Assembly: GCA_932521035.1 (NCBI GenBank)
Contig: OW051495.1
Location: forward strand, 11,098,001-11,162,000
Origin: Oscheius dolichura
Taxonomy: Eukaryota; Nematoda; Chromadorea; Rhabditida; Rhabditidae
Direction: 5' to 3'
DNA length: 64,000 nucleotides
Position 1 is the first letter of the stretch. Every line of letters begins with the position of its first letter. The notes under the pieces are model-generated. The model ran no database searches. It was given only the letters and a program-made list of their open reading frames with translations, and was not told the origin of the DNA. Positions 1 to 9,256 of this stretch are shown here, one piece after another. Position numbers and translations under genes: made by a program.

Positions 1-32
1 GTTTGTCCAGTGCGTCAAACTTTAAGGCAGAG

Positions 33-1241
33 ATGACCCTAGAAGCGGACAGGAGAGTTCTTGTCTCTGTTCTATCCGGTACCCTCGGATTGTGCTTCAA
101 CTCCCTCTTGGCGTGTATCATTTTCACAACGAACTGCTATATTGGTAACTATAAATACCTTCTGCTACTGTATACAGTAAACGCGGCCATCTATTCCTTG
201 TGTCAAATATCAACAGCTGCGGTAGGTTGTCTATAACACGCCGTACTTCCAACTCCGGGCCTACACTTATCGGATTCGGACCGAATTCTCCTGGAGAGGT
301 CGGAGCCAACCTGGAACCAACCCGATCCCAGTAAGAGAAACATTTTCAGACGTTTATGCTATTCCCCGACGGATATATTCTCTACGACATAGTCCGCCTT
401 CTCCCGGTTGCCATTGGATGGTTCTTTCTCAACCTCTATTCGGCCACATTTGTCCAAAATGTCGTCATCCTCACTCACTCCTTTTACTACCGTTATTTGG
501 TTATTTGCAGGTAAGATAGAGTGGCTTTCCCTTTCGATTCCTGGCTCTGCGTCTAGATAGAGAATTCCAGTTAATTCACACACATTCAGCTCCCGAGGAT
601 TGGAGACATACATCCGCTACTGGATCAAAGTTGCCACCGTATCCCTTCTCATAATATCCTATGTTGTTTTCGCCCTAGTCTACGGGTTGATGCCCTCTCC
701 GAAATGTGACGAACTCTTCGGGGAGAAAGTCTACCGCGTCAGTGGGTACAACATCACCGAGACGGCGTACAATGGCGCCCTTATGTTCTACCACGACCAG
801 TTCCATTGGCCATTCCTCTTCGCCTTGGGTTCTTTCACTGTCCTAATGGTCATCTCAGCCGGGATTATTATCACCACGGCACTAAAGACGACTCGACAGT
901 TGAAGATCTTTGTAACAGAATCCCAAACCATGGCCAATCAACAAAAGAGGATATTTACTCTGTTGATCTTCCAGGTTAGACTGCCACCGTGAAAAGTTAC
1001 CCATCTGATTCAGGTATCTCTGCCCATGGTGTTCAACATCCTGCCAATTCAATTTGCCCTGGTATCCACTTATTTCCAACTTCCTACCGAATCTCTAGTC
1101 GAGAATGTCGGCTGCATTGTGACAATTGCTCAGATAATCGACCCCCTTCTCATTTTCTACTTTATCAAGCCATATTGGCAGGCCCTTTGGGGGAGGATGT
1201 TCCAAACAAGGGTTTCCTCGTCTATTGATAGCGATTCATGA
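33..1241 (+). CDS. 7TM chemoreceptor, Str superfamily
   Basis: Seven-transmembrane receptor of the nematode Str class, expected in sensory cilia where it would bind an odorant and signal through a G protein (family knowledge). Four exons read cleanly: 33-215 (TM1, 'FNSLLACIIFTTN'), 350-510 ('TFMLFPDGYILYDIV' then TM3), 590-974 (TM4-5, starts 'YIRYWIKVATVSLLI' after a few residues) and 1014-1241 (TM6-7). The last exon carries 'IIDPLLIFYFIKPYWQAL', the DP...IKPY block typical of Str-type TM7. Introns are 134, 79 and 39 nt. The ATG at 33 follows an AG, so it could be a trans-splice site or an upstream exon could lie outside the window. The family is firm; the exact subfamily and start are not. 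Confidence 0.8.
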
Positions 1242-1342
1242 GATGCTAAACATCAGCGAGGGATCCCTTTTAATGGAACTGGATCCTTATTTGAATAACA
1301 ATTTATTTGACCGATGTTGAATGTCTTCAGTTGTTTCAGTCC

Positions 1343-1659
1343 TCAATGATAGTATCCAGCGATACAGAACTTCTGTGTTGGCTGCTGAAAAATGTCATAG
1401 TTCATAAAAATAGAAAGGGAAAGCTCACGATGACGGTGCTCGGGTAGATGTATCCCATGTTGTTATCTTGAAGAAGAGCAAAGTCCAGGAGAGATAGTCC
1501 CGTAGTTCTCAGAACATCGGCCACAGTATATCCACAGTTGAGTTGTGTAGCGGTGGCTTGATTGACGCACATAATACCAAAGTTGTTACCCCTGACAGGA
1601 ACTTCAGCCGCGACGAAGGCGACCACAGCAACCAAGAAGAAAAAGAAAAGACGAGCCAT
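1343..1659 (-). CDS. small secreted protein, LysM-like
   Basis: Two exons, 1429-1659 and 1343-1384, joined by a 44-nt GT-AG intron, give about 90 residues. The N-terminus is a clear signal peptide (Phe- and Val-rich, cut near 'AAEVPVRG'). The mature part has three Cys. Its core, 'YTVADVLRTTGLSLLDFALL' followed by 'YIYPSTVIQPTQKFCI', follows the LysM pattern of YTV, helix, G-S-hydrophobic, I-Y-P and an I/FCI end, but the usual GDT after YTV is missing. LysM domains bind chitin or peptidoglycan, so a role in microbe or cuticle binding is possible. The signal peptide and splicing are seen; the LysM call is an inference. Confidence 0.6.
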
Positions 1660-1699
1660 TGCTGAGGGAGGGGAACATGCTTTTTGATCATGGTGATCA

Positions 1700-2930
1700 T
1701 TCTTTTATAGGAAATATTGGATCTGTGAACGGCGATTTTTGCGTCATTTTGTACGCAAGAGCGACTGGAAAGCTATGAATCAACAGCTTTAGAGATAGCA
1801 ATATCACCCTATCGAGTGGTCTCGGGGATTAATTGTTCATACTACACGATTATTGAACATTATGGTGATTCATGCGATTAATACAAACGAAAATGGGCAG
1901 CGAGATTGTTCTGATTCACTTTAGAATACACAAAAGTTTCCTCGCTTCCGATGCAGTCGTTCTGCCAAAATCTATCACAAATCATAGAATTCCCTGCAAA
2001 ATAGAAATAAAACATCAAATACATTAGAAAATTTATTGCATATGTATGAATATTAGTAAAAATAGTTGAGCATGTCCTCTACATGTCTATAGTTGATTTT
2101 CAGAGCAATAGTGCTATTTGTGAGATTGTCTCGCCGAAAACTACCGAAACTAAAAATACAGTTGTCGTACTACAGTACAGTAGCTACGACAACTGTATTT
2201 TTTGTCCAAGCGACTGTATTTCTTGTGCAGTGACTCTTCCGAATTTAAAGATGGCTACCATCTTTAGAATCAGGAGACAGGCTTCTTCAACCGGATATCT
2301 CTGACTTCCGATTTTAAAGATGGCCCCCCCTACAATTTTCGGCGGAGAGTTACAATTTTCAGCGGAGACTATTCGAATTCGTGGTAAACCATGAATTGGA
2401 GGGGCTTCCTGCCTCCAGAGACAATTCGAATTATATTCTTCGGATCCGCCCCTTTGACTTTCTTTCCGTACATAGACTGGATTTTTCGTGCCAAGCTGGA
2501 GAGAGGACCTGTTTGTTTCTGATAAAACTATGGGCGAATAGCCAGGAAGACTGAACCGTATTGTGTCACCCATCGGATTCTATACGCAAACCGCAGTGGC
2601 TAAAGAGAGTGTTCTGGACCCGCCATGAGTCCAAAACAGCGGCTAAGCACCTGCTGACCCTCTGCTCTCTTTCCTGCTGGATTAACAGCATCCTCGTTTT
2701 CGGCACTTGTTCTCGCGTCCCTACCAAACTGACCACTCACGATTTAGTGTGTATTTTCGCCTTCTCACTTTGTCTATATTCAATCTATGATCTTTTGCTG
2801 ACGGCGCCCCGAAAATTTAGAGTGAAACAGGTGGATCCCGAGAAGAGTCAAAGTGAAGGGGTTTCCGCAATAAAACCGCACCCGTGGCTGTCTTGGCAAC
2901 AAACATCTTTTATCCTTCGCTTTCGAGAAG
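1700..2930. other. intergenic region with short repeats
   Basis: No gene is convincing here. The stretch holds the inverted and direct repeats listed separately at 2152-2440. A long open frame at 2561-2900 on the plus strand has no recognisable domain and overlaps the start of the acyltransferase gene in another frame; it may be 5' untranslated sequence or chance. Confidence 0.4.
2152..2202. repeat. perfect 18-bp inverted repeat (hairpin)
   Basis: Arms 2152-2169 and 2185-2202 are exact reverse complements ('AAAAATACAGTTGTCGTA') around a 15-nt loop. A second small hairpin lies at 2246-2266 (9-bp arms, 3-nt loop) and its left half with flank (2237-2255) recurs as a direct repeat at 2306-2324. 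Probably remnants of short inverted-repeat elements. Confidence 0.7.
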
Positions 2931-5408
2931 ATGACGTCCGCCATCCTTCTGGAAATCCAAGGTTTACGCGGAATCGCTATCATCTCCGTCTTCTTGTTCC
3001 ATCTATGGCCCAGAGTCTTTCCCAATGGGTATGTTGGAGTTGACATGTCAGTAGACAACTTTTCCCCTTTACAAAAGTATCGTTCCAGGTTTTTTGTCAT
3101 TTCTGGCTATTTGATGGCTATGATATTCTCAAAACACTCGTCTATTTCTGTCAAGGTCATAGCCGATTTCTACTATAAACGGTAAGCTACAGTTTGCCCA
3201 CGAGGGACCTCCTAGAAGTTTCTGAACTGTCTTAAACTGCATACTTTCAGGGCAAAGCGTATTCTCCCATTGTATTACCTAGCCGTTCCCCTTATCTTCG
3301 TTGTCTCCTGTCTATTTATTGGAATTGCCTGGATTAATAGTAACAATTCCTTTGCCCTCTATTCTGTTGCCATTCTAAAGAACATGAAGACCATTTGGGA
3401 TGGCAGCAATTATTTCACCGCGGTTAGTTTTTTCCCCTTTTCGTGAGAAAGGGAGAGTCGCTTTCAGTTCCAGTCGAATATCCACACGAAGGATATTTTT
3501 CTTCATTTGTGGTCGTTAGCCGTCGAAATCCAGTTCTACCTGATCGTTCCATTTATATTCCTCTTTCTACAAATATTAAAGAAGAAGGAGTTGAAGATCG
3601 CCTTTCTGCTTATTCTCTGCTCGATAACATGCGGCCAGTACTACTACAGTAACCCGATCTTCTCATTCAATTACTGTCTCTCGAGATTGTGGCAGTTCGG
3701 GTTGGGGATGATAGCCTACATAGCTATGGATAAGCAAATCGTAGAGAAGAATAGTAAGGCTTCCTTTCTTTCTAAAACGTTCCCTTTCCCAGATGAACCG
3801 ATTGTATCAACCTTTCTCCATTTTACCAGTCCTATTCTCGTTTTTGTCGCGTTCATTCCAATTCTATTCATGATTATTCCTCAAGAGATTCCAAATTCCG
3901 TGATGAGGCCGCTGGCAACGTTGTCTTGTTTCTGTCTGCTTTTCGTGGAGACACACATCTCAAAGAAAGTAGACAGGGAATGAAGAATAGGAGAAAATGG
4001 ATAAGTTCAGATCCTATCCCACAAGTTCCTAACCTATTTTGGTGATATCTCCTACAGTATGTATCTGATTCACTGGCCTATAATTCTACTCTTTGGACAA
4101 AAATATTCAGCCCAGTTTATAATAGGCGAGGCTCTCTCAATTTTCCCGCCAAACTAAATACATTTCAGTGGTGACACTTGCCCTCTCTGCCTTTTCCTAC
4201 AGTTATTATGAAAATTGGTACAGAAGGCTATCTCAACCACGGGTTTTTCTTCTTTTCGCCGGTCTAGCTCTTCTAAACGGGTGGCTCTTTCTAGCCTTTT
4301 TGAAATGTCCAGTCGTAAGCAGAACCATTAACAGCTATTATTATAGCCAGGGTGAGTTGGACCCTCCAGGCTTGAGACAAGTGAATTACAGTACCTCCAA
4401 ATATGAGGGAAGCTCTCAAAATGAACGTGGGATTCGCCAGAAAGCCGGCGCTCGGCCCCCATGGTACATGGAACCACTCCAGCCTCTCAATTCATCCATC
4501 GTTCGCTCCAGTTTTTGGGATTTGGGATTATCTGGTTTGCGCACGGGGCGAACTAGAAATAAAAAACGGCTTTAGAAAGGCATTGGAAAGCGAAAGATCG
4601 CAATACTCGGGAATAGCTATACCGTCAACCAGATGGATCTCATCCACGAGGAATTTCAAAAGAACTATAGCGAATTCAAAGCCGTTACGGGACTCGGTAA
4701 GCTGAAAAACGACGAGAAAAGAGTATTTGTTCCAGCGCTCTCAGGACTCTATGACCACTATGCCCTGCATACAGATTTTCCCTCTGATGGTCGATATGAA
4801 GCAGCTATTCGAGTTATTGAAGAATTCAAACCAGATGTCCTTTTCTTGGTATCCAGGTAGCTCCTATTTTTGGTGTTTGGCATTTTTCTGCTCTTCAGAT
4901 TTGATGAAAAACTTCCATATCCATCGAGAAACCTCACGAAGAATTCGTATATTAGAGAATTTAATAAAAATATAGCCAGGCTGGAGAAATATTGTGGGAA
5001 GATTTTCATCCATGGTGAGGTTCTCCTCCATTTACCGAAAATTCTCTTTAGGACCCACTCCAATTGTTCCTATGGTTCACATAAATAATTTTATTGACGC
5101 TATATCAGATGGAACCAATTTGGATCAGTTTAACATGAATAGAAAAGTAGGAAACTTGATTATTTCCTTTGAAAGTCGGTGTTTAGACAGTGGATGATCG
5201 GATGGAATACTTTTTATTACTATTGGATGCCATAGAATGCACAAAATGTGAAATCTATGATATTCGCCGTCAATTTCTGGAAGGAGACCGCTACCTCACC
5301 TATGATCCTCAAACGAACTTGTCTTTCTTCGACAACGATATTCATCTCACTTTTGCCGGGTTGGACCGAGTTCGACCGATGTACACCGAGCTTATTTTTA
5401 AGTTGTAA
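2931..5408 (+). CDS. O-acyltransferase (OAC family), AT3 plus SGNH domains
   Basis: Multi-exon membrane acyltransferase like the C. elegans oac proteins, which move acyl groups onto lipid or sugar acceptors. The N-terminal AT3 domain starts 'LLEIQGLRGIAIISVFLFHL', with the conserved Arg and His spaced as in the family, then 'FFVISGYLMAMIF', 'RILPLYYLAVPLIFVV' and 'LWSLAVEIQFYLIVPFIFLF'. After the membrane part (to about 4320) comes a lumenal SGNH hydrolase-type domain: the nucleophile block 'ILGNSYTVNQ' near 4600-4635 and the C-terminal Asp/His pair in 'NDIHLTFAG' near 5337-5360. About ten short introns. The start at 2931 places the first Met just before the AT3 motif, as in relatives; a short 5' exon cannot be excluded. 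Confidence 0.85.
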
Positions 5409-6208
5409 TAATGAACATGACAGTTTTTGGCCTATTTTCACTGGAGGGATGAGGTTTTGTTTTGACAGAGAGACAGGAAATGAAGAAGCCGGTGTAATCT
5501 CTATCCCTTCTGTCAACATATTAGACCATCCACTCGTCGAGGTTTTCGGTCTTCTCTCTTGTATTTCCTTCTCTAAATGCCACTGGCCAGCTATTTTTTT
5601 TTAATTAAAAACAACAAGTGAAGCAGACATTAATCAGAACAGCAAACGACTGAAAGGCGGGCGTCAAAACAGGTCCTTTTCCACCATTTTCCAGCTGTAG
5701 ACCACCCAAATCTATTATTTCAAGATATACACACGGTAAACAATTAGACAGAAGCCATGAAAGAGAATAGCGCAAAAGTCCGCATTGATAAAATTTATTG
5801 TTCGTTTTGTGACGATCTCTCTTCTCTTTTTTTACCACGGGTGAAACACGTTCCCGTGCCTGGTGACACTACCAATTGATACTTCCTCTCCCCACTGTAC
5901 TGTTAATTTACTTTGTTTTACCGTTCCAATAATTCAGAATACAGCTTTTGTTCCCCTATTTAATCGAATTATTTGTATTCTTTGTGCACGTTGGTCAAAT
6001 TGCTTCTCGACTCATTAACTAACGAGGTCCAGCGGCCAATCCGTACAAGTGCCCCTCTTCCATCGTTTTTTAAAACTCCCCATCTAGCCCCCATCCTGTA
6101 TGTTATCAGAACGAAGCATGTCCTTTATCGGCGTTTCTTTAACACCTTGTTGGTCTTCGGCCATTTCCTCCTTCCTCCCTGTACCCCTGATAGAAGCTGA
6201 TCTTTAGA
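5409..6208. other. intergenic, nothing recognised
   Basis: About 800 bases with oligo-T runs and no open frame with family features or splice-linked exons. It separates the acyltransferase end from the TMEM144-like start. Confidence 0.5.
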
Positions 6209-7585
6209 ATGTCTACCTCCACCGCCCTTGGGGAACTGACCACCGATGCTCCTCTGGATACCACAATGACGGACCTGATCATTGGCTACTGCGCCATGAT
6301 AGTCTCCTGTATTGGTTTTGGAACGATGTTCATTCCGCTGAAAGGAGTCGATTGTAGAGACGGTAAGACCAAACAGAGGCGTTTGATTAAATAGTTTTCT
6401 AGGCTTTTTTGTGCAGTGGATAGAGTGTGGTGTCGTATTTATCACGGGTTTTGTTATCAACTGTATCCGAGGATTTCCCGACTTTGAATGGGTCGTGGGG
6501 ATCGGGGGATTACTCTACGCGACAGGTGGATTTCCTCCCGTTGCATGGCTAATCCCTCCTCGTTTCAGGGAATGTCTTCTCCGTTCCCATCGTTGGTGGC
6601 CTTGGGATGGGATTGGGGCTGCTTATTTGGGGTACAATGCAGGTAGAGCGGCTTATAAAAGGCAGAGAAAAAGGAGGAAAGCTGTTTAGACAGTGGTAGG
6701 GTGGAGTGTTGCCCGATTTGGACTGTTTGGCTGGTTATCGCCGACCCAGGTCCCGTATCAGTGGTTAAATTATATTGGGCTGGGCTTGACAATATTGAGG
6801 TACGTTCAGTAAAATAGACATCAAAAGAGCAAAAGAATTCAGCGGTATTCTTTTCGTCTTTGTGAAGCCCAAGTCGATGGAAGTGGAAAGACTAACCAGT
6901 GGTAACAAAAGCTGGACAGATGATGAACTCACTCCCTCTGGGTCGGTCAGACAAGAAGACAAGAAAAGTGAAACAACAACGGATTTCATTAAAAAGATAC
7001 CGTAAGACACTCTATATTCGAATTGTATGATTAGAGTTGCAGGTACATTATAATGGCAATGATCCTGGCGGTCTTCCACGGGCTGATGATGTCTCCAATT
7101 GACATAATGAAGCAGAAACACCCGTCAAATGATAAATATCGAGGTATTGCTTTTTCTTCTTTCTTTTGGACCCCTTTTTTCCAGTTTTTGACTATTGTTG
7201 GTCATTCTATTCAACTGTTTTTGTCTTCTCTACCCTGTACTTCTTCGCCTACTGTGTAGTAATGCGGAAGAAGGCCTACGTCGATAGGAAAGTGGTGATC
7301 CCCTCCATTTTCTATGGTATTCTCTGGACGACGGGAATGACCCTGTGGTTTTTATCGGGAGACAAACTCTCCCAAGTTATTGCATATCCCGTGACAACAA
7401 GGCTGCCAGCTATAATCAGCGCTCTTTTTGAAGTATTCCTTTTCAAGAACATTACGGTTGGTTAGATTTCTAAGCTGTAAAGAGCAGGTTTTCAGGGTAA
7501 ACGAAATCTCATAATATTGGCAATTTCCATAGCAATTGGAGTTGCCGGAGTCGTCACAATTGCTCTCTCAAACCAGAAATTTTGA
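6209..7585 (+). CDS. TMEM144-like multi-pass membrane protein
   Basis: About 350 residues in eight or so exons with roughly ten membrane segments, matching the TMEM144 family of the drug/metabolite transporter superfamily, proposed carbohydrate transporters. Signature pieces in order: 'IIGYCAMIVSCIGFGTMFIP' followed by 'LKGVDCRDG' (exon 1), 'FVQWIECGVVFITGF' and 'VVGIGGLLYATG' (exon 2), the Gly-rich 'VPIVGGLGMGLGLLIWG' (exon 3), a hydrophilic loop with 'TDDELTPSGSVRQEDKK', then 'MILAVFHGLMMSPIDIM', 'VVIPSIFYGILWTTGM' and the last helix before 'NQKF'. These align in order with TMEM144. Topology and length are as expected. The start Met is followed by a Thr-rich 20-residue lead. Confidence 0.85.
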
Positions 7586-8262
7586 TCTCCTTATCTCAAC
7601 GAGCATAATATTGACAAGTAAAGATGATCTTCTTTGTTTTTGAATCTGTGGTTTGCCAAGGGTCACGCCCACTTGACCAGCTGTTTGGCGTTCGTTTTCA
7701 GCAGGACAATATTTACATATTTGCATCTGCTGGAAGATGTGAACCCCTCGATTATTTGAGAATAACCGCCAATGTTCGATTGGTAGGATACCAAACGCAA
7801 GGACGTAATACAGAATAAGATGGACAGTTGTGTTTTGACTTTCCACCTTTCAACGTTATTTTTACAAACACGGGCTGTATTTTGTCCTTTTCAACACTAG
7901 ACACATAAGAAATGTGCCATTTGTATGTTAAACTTGAAAGTGAGATCGTGACAATGGCCTCGTATTTTCTCAGATTATCTGAAGATGCCATGCTGCCATC
8001 AAACAAAAAATATTGAGCATCTGCCCCATTTTGCAACAACGAAGCTTCTCGAAAATCACGTTGTTGCACCCCGGCGGGCATGTTTTCGTCCTCCCGTCCA
8101 GCAGCTAATGTTTACGCGTTCAAAATCTATAAGTGTCCCTTGTCTAGACTATAAATAACAACTCGGAAAAGTTCACTAATATTTATTATTTAAAAAGTAT
8201 GTACAATTGTACAAAAGGAAACTATATTTACATTATTACCACGTAGGGGTAGAGACCACTAT
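7586..8262. other. intergenic between convergent genes
   Basis: Nothing coding recognised. The TMEM144-like gene and the minus-strand gene at 8263 end towards this stretch, so it should hold both 3' untranslated regions. Confidence 0.5.
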
Positions 8263-8896
8263 TTACTCGGTAAAGACTCCAGCTACTCCGTGGATCAGAT
8301 TGGAGTGTCGGTAGAGACGATCAAAGTCACTGCCGCGTCGCCCTTTGGGCGAGTGTTCCTCCATGTCGTTGATCTCAGGCTCGGGCATGATTTTCTTAAC
8401 AGTGGAGGTGATATTCTGGGCAAGAGATGATGGCGGAGAGGGGCCGGCTGCATCCGAGACAGTGGCATGAGGAGGGCCATGCTGGTCCTCGACCTCGAAA
8501 CGTCGGTGCTGTTGGCCTTCAAATCCTTGCTGGTCTTGGAAGGTACGCTTCTGGTGCTCTTGGTCTCCTTCCATCAGTTTGGTGACATCCTGGAAAATGG
8601 GAATTATGAAGGGGGAACTCTCTTGGGTTTGAGGGGAAAACGCTTCAAAAAGGAGAATTTTCTCCAAATAAAAGGTATAAAAGGGAGAAACTTACAGCAG
8701 TCTCATGGAAGCTCATACCAACGGGATGGTCCTCCGTGACGCTGGGCTTGTGGTCGTCGTCGCGGGTCTTATTGTCTTTGCTATGTCCGAAGATAAAGTT
8801 CTAAAATATGTACAGGTAGAAAGAGAAGCAAAGAGGGTAGCTGACAGGGTGTTCTTCAATTTGGTCAAAAACAGTGGCACTTGTGACACTCACCAT
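8263..8896 (-). CDS. small disordered acidic protein, unknown function
   Basis: Three coding pieces give about 160 residues. The initiator ATG (8894-8896) sits directly against a GT donor, so the first coding exon is one codon. Exon 2 (about 8705-8810) reads 'NFIFGHSKDNKTRDDDHK' and ends 'GMSFHETA'; the last exon reads 'DVTKLMEGDQEHQKR' through 'DFDRLYRHSNLIHGVAG'. The chain is hydrophilic, Gln-, Asp- and Pro-rich, without signal peptide or membrane segment, so it is probably cytoplasmic or nuclear and largely unfolded. I do not recognise the family. A TATA-like box lies about 55 bases upstream. Confidence 0.6.
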
Positions 8897-8948
8897 TTTT
8901 AGTAGATTTGTGTCGAGTTGACTTGAGCTGGAGGCCGCCGCGCAGGGG

Positions 8949-8957
8949 TATTTATAC
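8949..8957 (-). promoter_or_regulatory. TATA-like box
   Basis: GTATAAATA on the minus strand, about 55 bases before the start codon at 8896, next to a GC-rich block. Position suits a core promoter; not proven. Confidence 0.4.
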
Positions 8958-9256
8958 TGGCTATCAACATGTTGACCACAAGGGGGCACGTGAAGGGAAA
9001 AACAACACGAGAAAGGGCGAGAAACAGACGAGGGAGCAGAGAGAAGATTGGAATAAACAACTGGAGTCGGGGAGAGAGAAACCATCTTGTGAAAGATATT
9101 GTCGGGATCGACGGGTACGAAAATAGAGCACGTTGAGAGGGAAATGTTTTGACTGGGGAATGTTCTCTAAAATAACGTGTTTTTAGGGGGGATTCACGTA
9201 CTTCTCACATTACTCAACCAGTCTAGTCTTTTATCTTTATTTGTTCTATATCACTT

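Noticed and set aside
2561-3043. Long plus-strand open frame before the acyltransferase
   Set aside because: No domain, overlaps the real first exon in another frame, and lacks splice partners; kept only as a remark.
5605-5838. Minus-strand open frame of 77 codons
   Set aside because: Cys and Lys mix without signal peptide or family motif, in a T-rich intergenic stretch; chance is likely.
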